Under the pieces are notes generated by a model that worked only from the letters and a program-made list of their open reading frames with translations, had not been told where the DNA came from and did no database searches. 64,000 bases of DNA from Aquisediminimonas profunda (GTDB taxonomy: Bacteria > Pseudomonadota > Alphaproteobacteria > Sphingomonadales > Sphingomonadaceae). Location: NCBI RefSeq assembly GCF_019443285.1, contig NZ_CP080327.1:1291001-1355000 (forward strand), read 5' to 3'. Within the stretch, counting starts at the first letter, position 1; each line of letters opens with the position of its first letter. A program made the translations under genes and the position numbers. Positions 57,148 to 64,000 of this stretch are shown one piece after another.

Positions 57148-57169
57148 CCCCTCCCCCGAGTGGGAGGGG
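57148..57169 (+). other. GC-rich hairpin between rpoB and rpoC
   Basis: CCCCTCCC and GGGAGGGG form a perfect 8-base-pair stem with a six-base loop. It ends 3 bases before the GGAG ribosome site of rpoC. It has no T-run, so it should not terminate transcription; it could affect RNA processing or rpoC translation. Confidence 0.7.
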
Positions 57170-57183
57170 AACTGGAGCAAGAC

Positions 57184-61437
<4,254 letters not shown>

Positions 61438-61464
61438 GCCATTGAAGCGAGAGCTTCTGTGAAA

Positions 61465-61496
61465 GACCCCGTTGGAGTGATCCGGCGGGGTTTTTT
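61465..61496 (+). terminator. Intrinsic terminator of the rpoBC unit
   Basis: A stem of GACCCCG with CGGGGTT, extended by an inner GGA/TCC pair, is followed by a run of six T residues. It lies 27 bases after the rpoC stop, a textbook rho-independent terminator. Confidence 0.9.
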
Positions 61497-61571
61497 GCAT
61501 AAGCCGGGCGCCAACGGCAGGGTGTTTGCCGAATGGGTCCTCCATGGCCTAAGGCGTCGCATGACATCCTT

Positions 61572-62855
61572 ATGAAACCCAAGATCCTGACGACCATCCG
61601 CGATTATTCGCCGAAGCTGCTGGCAGCGGACGCTCTGGCGGGAATCACTGTTGCGCTCGTCGCCCTCCCGCTCAGCATTGCCATTGCTATTGCATCGGGG
61701 GCCACGCCAGCAGCAGGTTTAATAACGGCGGTCGTTGCCGGCTTCATCATTTCGGCGCTTGGCGGTAGCCGGGTCCAGATTGGCGGACCAACCGGAGCCT
61801 TCATCGTGATTGTTTACGGGATCGTGCACAATCACGGCATTGACGGTTTGCTGGCTGCGACTTTGATGGCTGGCCTGATTCTGCTTTTGGCGGGCTTGCT
61901 CGGGGCCGGAAAACTGATCCGGCATGTCCCGGAACCTGTGATTGAGGGTTTCACGATTGGCATCGCGATCGTGATCGCCTTCAGCCAGCTCAAGGACTTG
62001 TCCGGTATGAGAGGCGCTGCCTTGCCAGCGGATTTTCTGCCCAAACTGGCTGGACTCTGGTCCATGCGGTCGACAATCGATCCCTCCTCCCTTGTTCTCG
62101 GCATCCTATGCGTCGCTGCCATTCTTGTCCTGCGGCGGCTTGCGCCCAAGATTCCCTGGCTTGTGCTTGTCGTCGCCGTCGCGAGCATCGCTGCCGTTAT
62201 GGCTCTCCCGTCTGTCGAAACCGTGGCAGCCCGATATGGCAACCTGCCTCAAGCCCTACCGATGCCACGCTTTCCAGCGATGTCGTTTGCGACTATGGTG
62301 GCGCTGTTGCCGTCTGCCCTGACGATTGCGTTCCTTGCCGGCATTGAATCGCTGCTCTCGGCAATCGTGGCCGACAGGATGATTGGCGGCGCCCATCGGT
62401 CCAATGCCGAATTGATCGCGCAGGGCGTGGCGAACATTGCGTCGCCGCTTTTTGGCGGATTGCCAGCAACAGGAGCAATTGCCCGAACCGCAACCAACGT
62501 GAACGCCGGTGGCCGAACGCCGGTCGCTGGGATGATCCACGCCCTGTTTATTCTGCTGGCCATGATGCTTGCGGCGCCTTTGGCTGGCGCACTGGCTCTC
62601 CCGGCGCTGGCGGCGCTGCTCATCGTGACCGCCTGGACAATGAGCGAGCCGCACCGCTGGCCCGAGCGCCTGCGGCTGCCGAAGCTGGATCTGGCCCTTC
62701 TGCTGCTCACCGCTGCGCTGACAGTCCTCGCCGATCTCACGCTGGCCATTGCTCTCGGAACACTGATCGGCATCGGGTTGCGCATTGCCCGCGGCGAAAT
62801 CACGGCCCCACAGTGGCACACGCCCTTTCGCTGGGGTGGAGACGACCGGGACTAG
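61572..62855 (+). CDS. SulP family anion transporter without STAS domain
   Basis: A 427-residue inner-membrane protein with about 11 helices in the SulP fold: DALAGITVALVALPLSIAIAIASG, GGSRVQIGGPTGAFIVIVY and ESLLSAIVADRMIGGAHRSNAELIAQGVAN are typical. SulP proteins carry sulfate, bicarbonate or other anions. The C-terminal cytoplasmic STAS domain, present in most members, is absent: the protein ends shortly after the last helix with WHTPFRWGGDDRD. ATG 61572 is preferred to the frame start at 61533. It has no obvious link to rpoC, which is separated from it by a terminator. Confidence 0.88.
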   Translation: MKPKILTTIRDYSPKLLAADALAGITVALVALPLSIAIAIASGATPAAGLITAVVAGFIISALGGSRVQIGGPTGAFIVIVYGIVHNHGIDGLLAATLMAGLILLLAGLLGAGKLIRHVPEPVIEGFTIGIAIVIAFSQLKDLSGMRGAALPADFLPKLAGLWSMRSTIDPSSLVLGILCVAAILVLRRLAPKIPWLVLVVAVASIAAVMALPSVETVAARYGNLPQALPMPRFPAMSFATMVALLPSALTIAFLAGIESLLSAIVADRMIGGAHRSNAELIAQGVANIASPLFGGLPATGAIARTATNVNAGGRTPVAGMIHALFILLAMMLAAPLAGALALPALAALLIVTAWTMSEPHRWPERLRLPKLDLALLLLTAALTVLADLTLAIALGTLIGIGLRIARGEITAPQWHTPFRWGGDDRD

Positions 62856-62901
62856 CCAGCAAGAGGTTTTGCTTTTGCGGCGGCTCGCTTAAGACGACGC
62901 G

Positions 62902-64000
62902 ATGACGGATTCCAATCCCTGGGTTGAACTGCGCTCTGCCCGCCATGCGCCCCTTCTTGCGCTCATGTGCCTTGGCATCTGGCTGAATGCTGCCGATACA
63001 TTGGTGACCGTAACGATCATGCCGAGCGTCGCGCGGGCGATCGGCGGCTATGAATGGTTTGGCTGGACTGTTGCTGCCTATCTGGTTGGATCGATCCTGG
63101 CGAGCGCAAGTGCGGCAAGGCTCGCGGGAGATTTCGGGACACGGCGGATGACCATCTTGTTCGGTCTCGTCTATGCCGCCGGCTGCGCACTTGGCGCGCT
63201 TGCGCCGGCCATGCCCATGTTTGTGGCAGGGCGCTTCGTGCAGGGCGTGGGCGCAGGGGCCATTGTCGCGCTGTGCTATATTGCCATTCCCAACAACTTC
63301 CCCGAGCGGGTCTGGCCCGCTGTCTTTGGGGCGATCTCTGCAATCTGGGGCATTGCAACCTTGCTTGGTCCCTTGCTCGGCGGCCTGTTTGCCAGCGGGC
63401 AACATTGGCGAACCTTGTTCTGGCTGTTTGCGGCGCAAGCTTTGGTCTTTGCCGCGCTTATACGCTGGTTTGCGGCAGCGGATGGAGATGTCGATGCAAC
63501 CAAGGGTATCCCTGCGCGCCAGTTGGTCGTCCTGCTGTTGTCAGTGACATCCCTCGGCTCGGCGGCACTGGTCCGGGATACGCTGTTGGCAACCGCGCTG
63601 GTTATTTCAAGTGGATTGGGTTTCCTTGCCCTGCTCTGGATAGACCGGCGGGCCGAGGTGCGGCTGCTGCCGCGCGACGCGGGAAACCTGAGCAGTGCGG
63701 CAGGACAGGGATATTTCATCATTTTCGCCACCGAAGCCGCTGCGATCGGCTTCAGTGTTTATGGAACGGCGTTCCTGCAAGCGATTCATGGACTGTCTGC
63801 GCTGTTGGCCGGCTTCATCCTCGGCGGCATCGCGGCGGGGTGGACGGTCACGGCACTGCTCGTCTCCCGAGGTGGGGCGGGTCGCGATGCTCTCTGGTTG
63901 AAGCTTGGCGTGGGGATCATCGCCGCCGGCATTGTCTTTGGCAGTTGGGCCGTTCCGCGCGGCTCTCCGGTTGTCGTGGGCGTTGCCATGCTCCTGCTTG
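62902..64000 (+). CDS. MFS transporter, 3' partial
   Basis: The reading frame starts at ATG 62902 and runs off the right edge; 366 codons are visible. It shows the two-times-six helix layout of major facilitator proteins, with the DHA2-like motif A region (ARLAGDFGTRRMTI) after helix 2 and GRFVQGVGAGAIVAL in helix 4 (motif B), then LLGPLLGGLFA (motif C), a sign of drug/proton antiporters. The substrate is unknown. It follows the SulP gene by 46 bases on the same strand and could be co-transcribed. Confidence 0.85.
   Translation, partial: MTDSNPWVELRSARHAPLLALMCLGIWLNAADTLVTVTIMPSVARAIGGYEWFGWTVAAYLVGSILASASAARLAGDFGTRRMTILFGLVYAAGCALGALAPAMPMFVAGRFVQGVGAGAIVALCYIAIPNNFPERVWPAVFGAISAIWGIATLLGPLLGGLFASGQHWRTLFWLFAAQALVFAALIRWFAAADGDVDATKGIPARQLVVLLLSVTSLGSAALVRDTLLATALVISSGLGFLALLWIDRRAEVRLLPRDAGNLSSAAGQGYFIIFATEAAAIGFSVYGTAFLQAIHGLSALLAGFILGGIAAGWTVTALLVSRGGAGRDALWLKLGVGIIAAGIVFGSWAVPRGSPVVVGVAMLLL

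Overview
The window looks like a chromosomal segment of an alphaproteobacterium of the order Sphingomonadales. The evidence is the alpha-type rpoB and rpoC sequences, a CpdR-type response regulator beside an N-formylglutamate amidohydrolase-like gene, a SapC-family protein, and a DUF5818-like protein on a small integrative element. Positions 32.6-64 kb read as ordinary core genome. Positions 1-32.6 kb are accessory: gene content is unusual, the first 8 kb are visibly more AT-rich, and the stretch ends at an integrase next to a tRNA gene.

Region by region: (1) 2-5934 is a same-strand catabolic cluster: an Fe/2-oxoglutarate dioxygenase (cut by the left edge), an acyl-CoA synthetase, an aldehyde dehydrogenase, a BASS-type transporter and an odd PLP enzyme. 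A GntR/FCD regulator lies convergent to it, with a palindromic operator candidate. (2) 6811-8795 is a gene-poor stretch with hairpins and short repeats. (3) 8796-14721 is an island of genes I do not recognise. It holds two tandem paralogues with a WhiB-like four-cysteine signature, three small alpha-helical proteins that appear distantly related to each other, a helix-turn-helix protein and one further small protein. This is the best candidate here for an undescribed system. (4) 15282-28966 is a respiratory nitrate module: narK (a double-length fusion), narG, narH, narJ, narI and a parvulin isomerase in one overlapping operon, plus a Crp/Fnr regulator, an outer-membrane porin and nnrS, with three Fnr-type boxes. 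(5) 29271-32576 is a compact integrative element beside tRNA-Val(GAC), with a DUF5818-like protein, an HUH endonuclease-like protein, an Xre regulator, an excisionase-like protein and a tyrosine integrase.

(6) 32699-39181 holds cpdR, an N-formylglutamate amidohydrolase family gene, a probable small RNA with its own promoter and terminator, sapC, an FAD-linked oxidase, and an envelope cluster: a small exported protein, an outer-membrane barrel, an exported caspase-like protease and a possible micro-lipoprotein. (7) 39371-47881 holds rhlE-like, metC, sseA, an S10 peptidase, queF, a GGDEF-EAL protein and a thioesterase. (8) 47878-52687 is an overlapping operon of a HerA-like ATPase, a cytochrome P450 and an OPT transporter. 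(9) 52753-61496 is the rpoB-rpoC unit with promoter and terminator, not preceded by rplJL in this window. (10) A SulP transporter without a STAS domain and an MFS transporter cut by the right edge close the window.

Functionally, the nar block would let the cell take up nitrate and respire it, with the Crp/Fnr protein as the likely switch acting on the TTGAT-N4-ATCAA boxes. The first cluster probably imports and degrades an organic acid of unknown identity.
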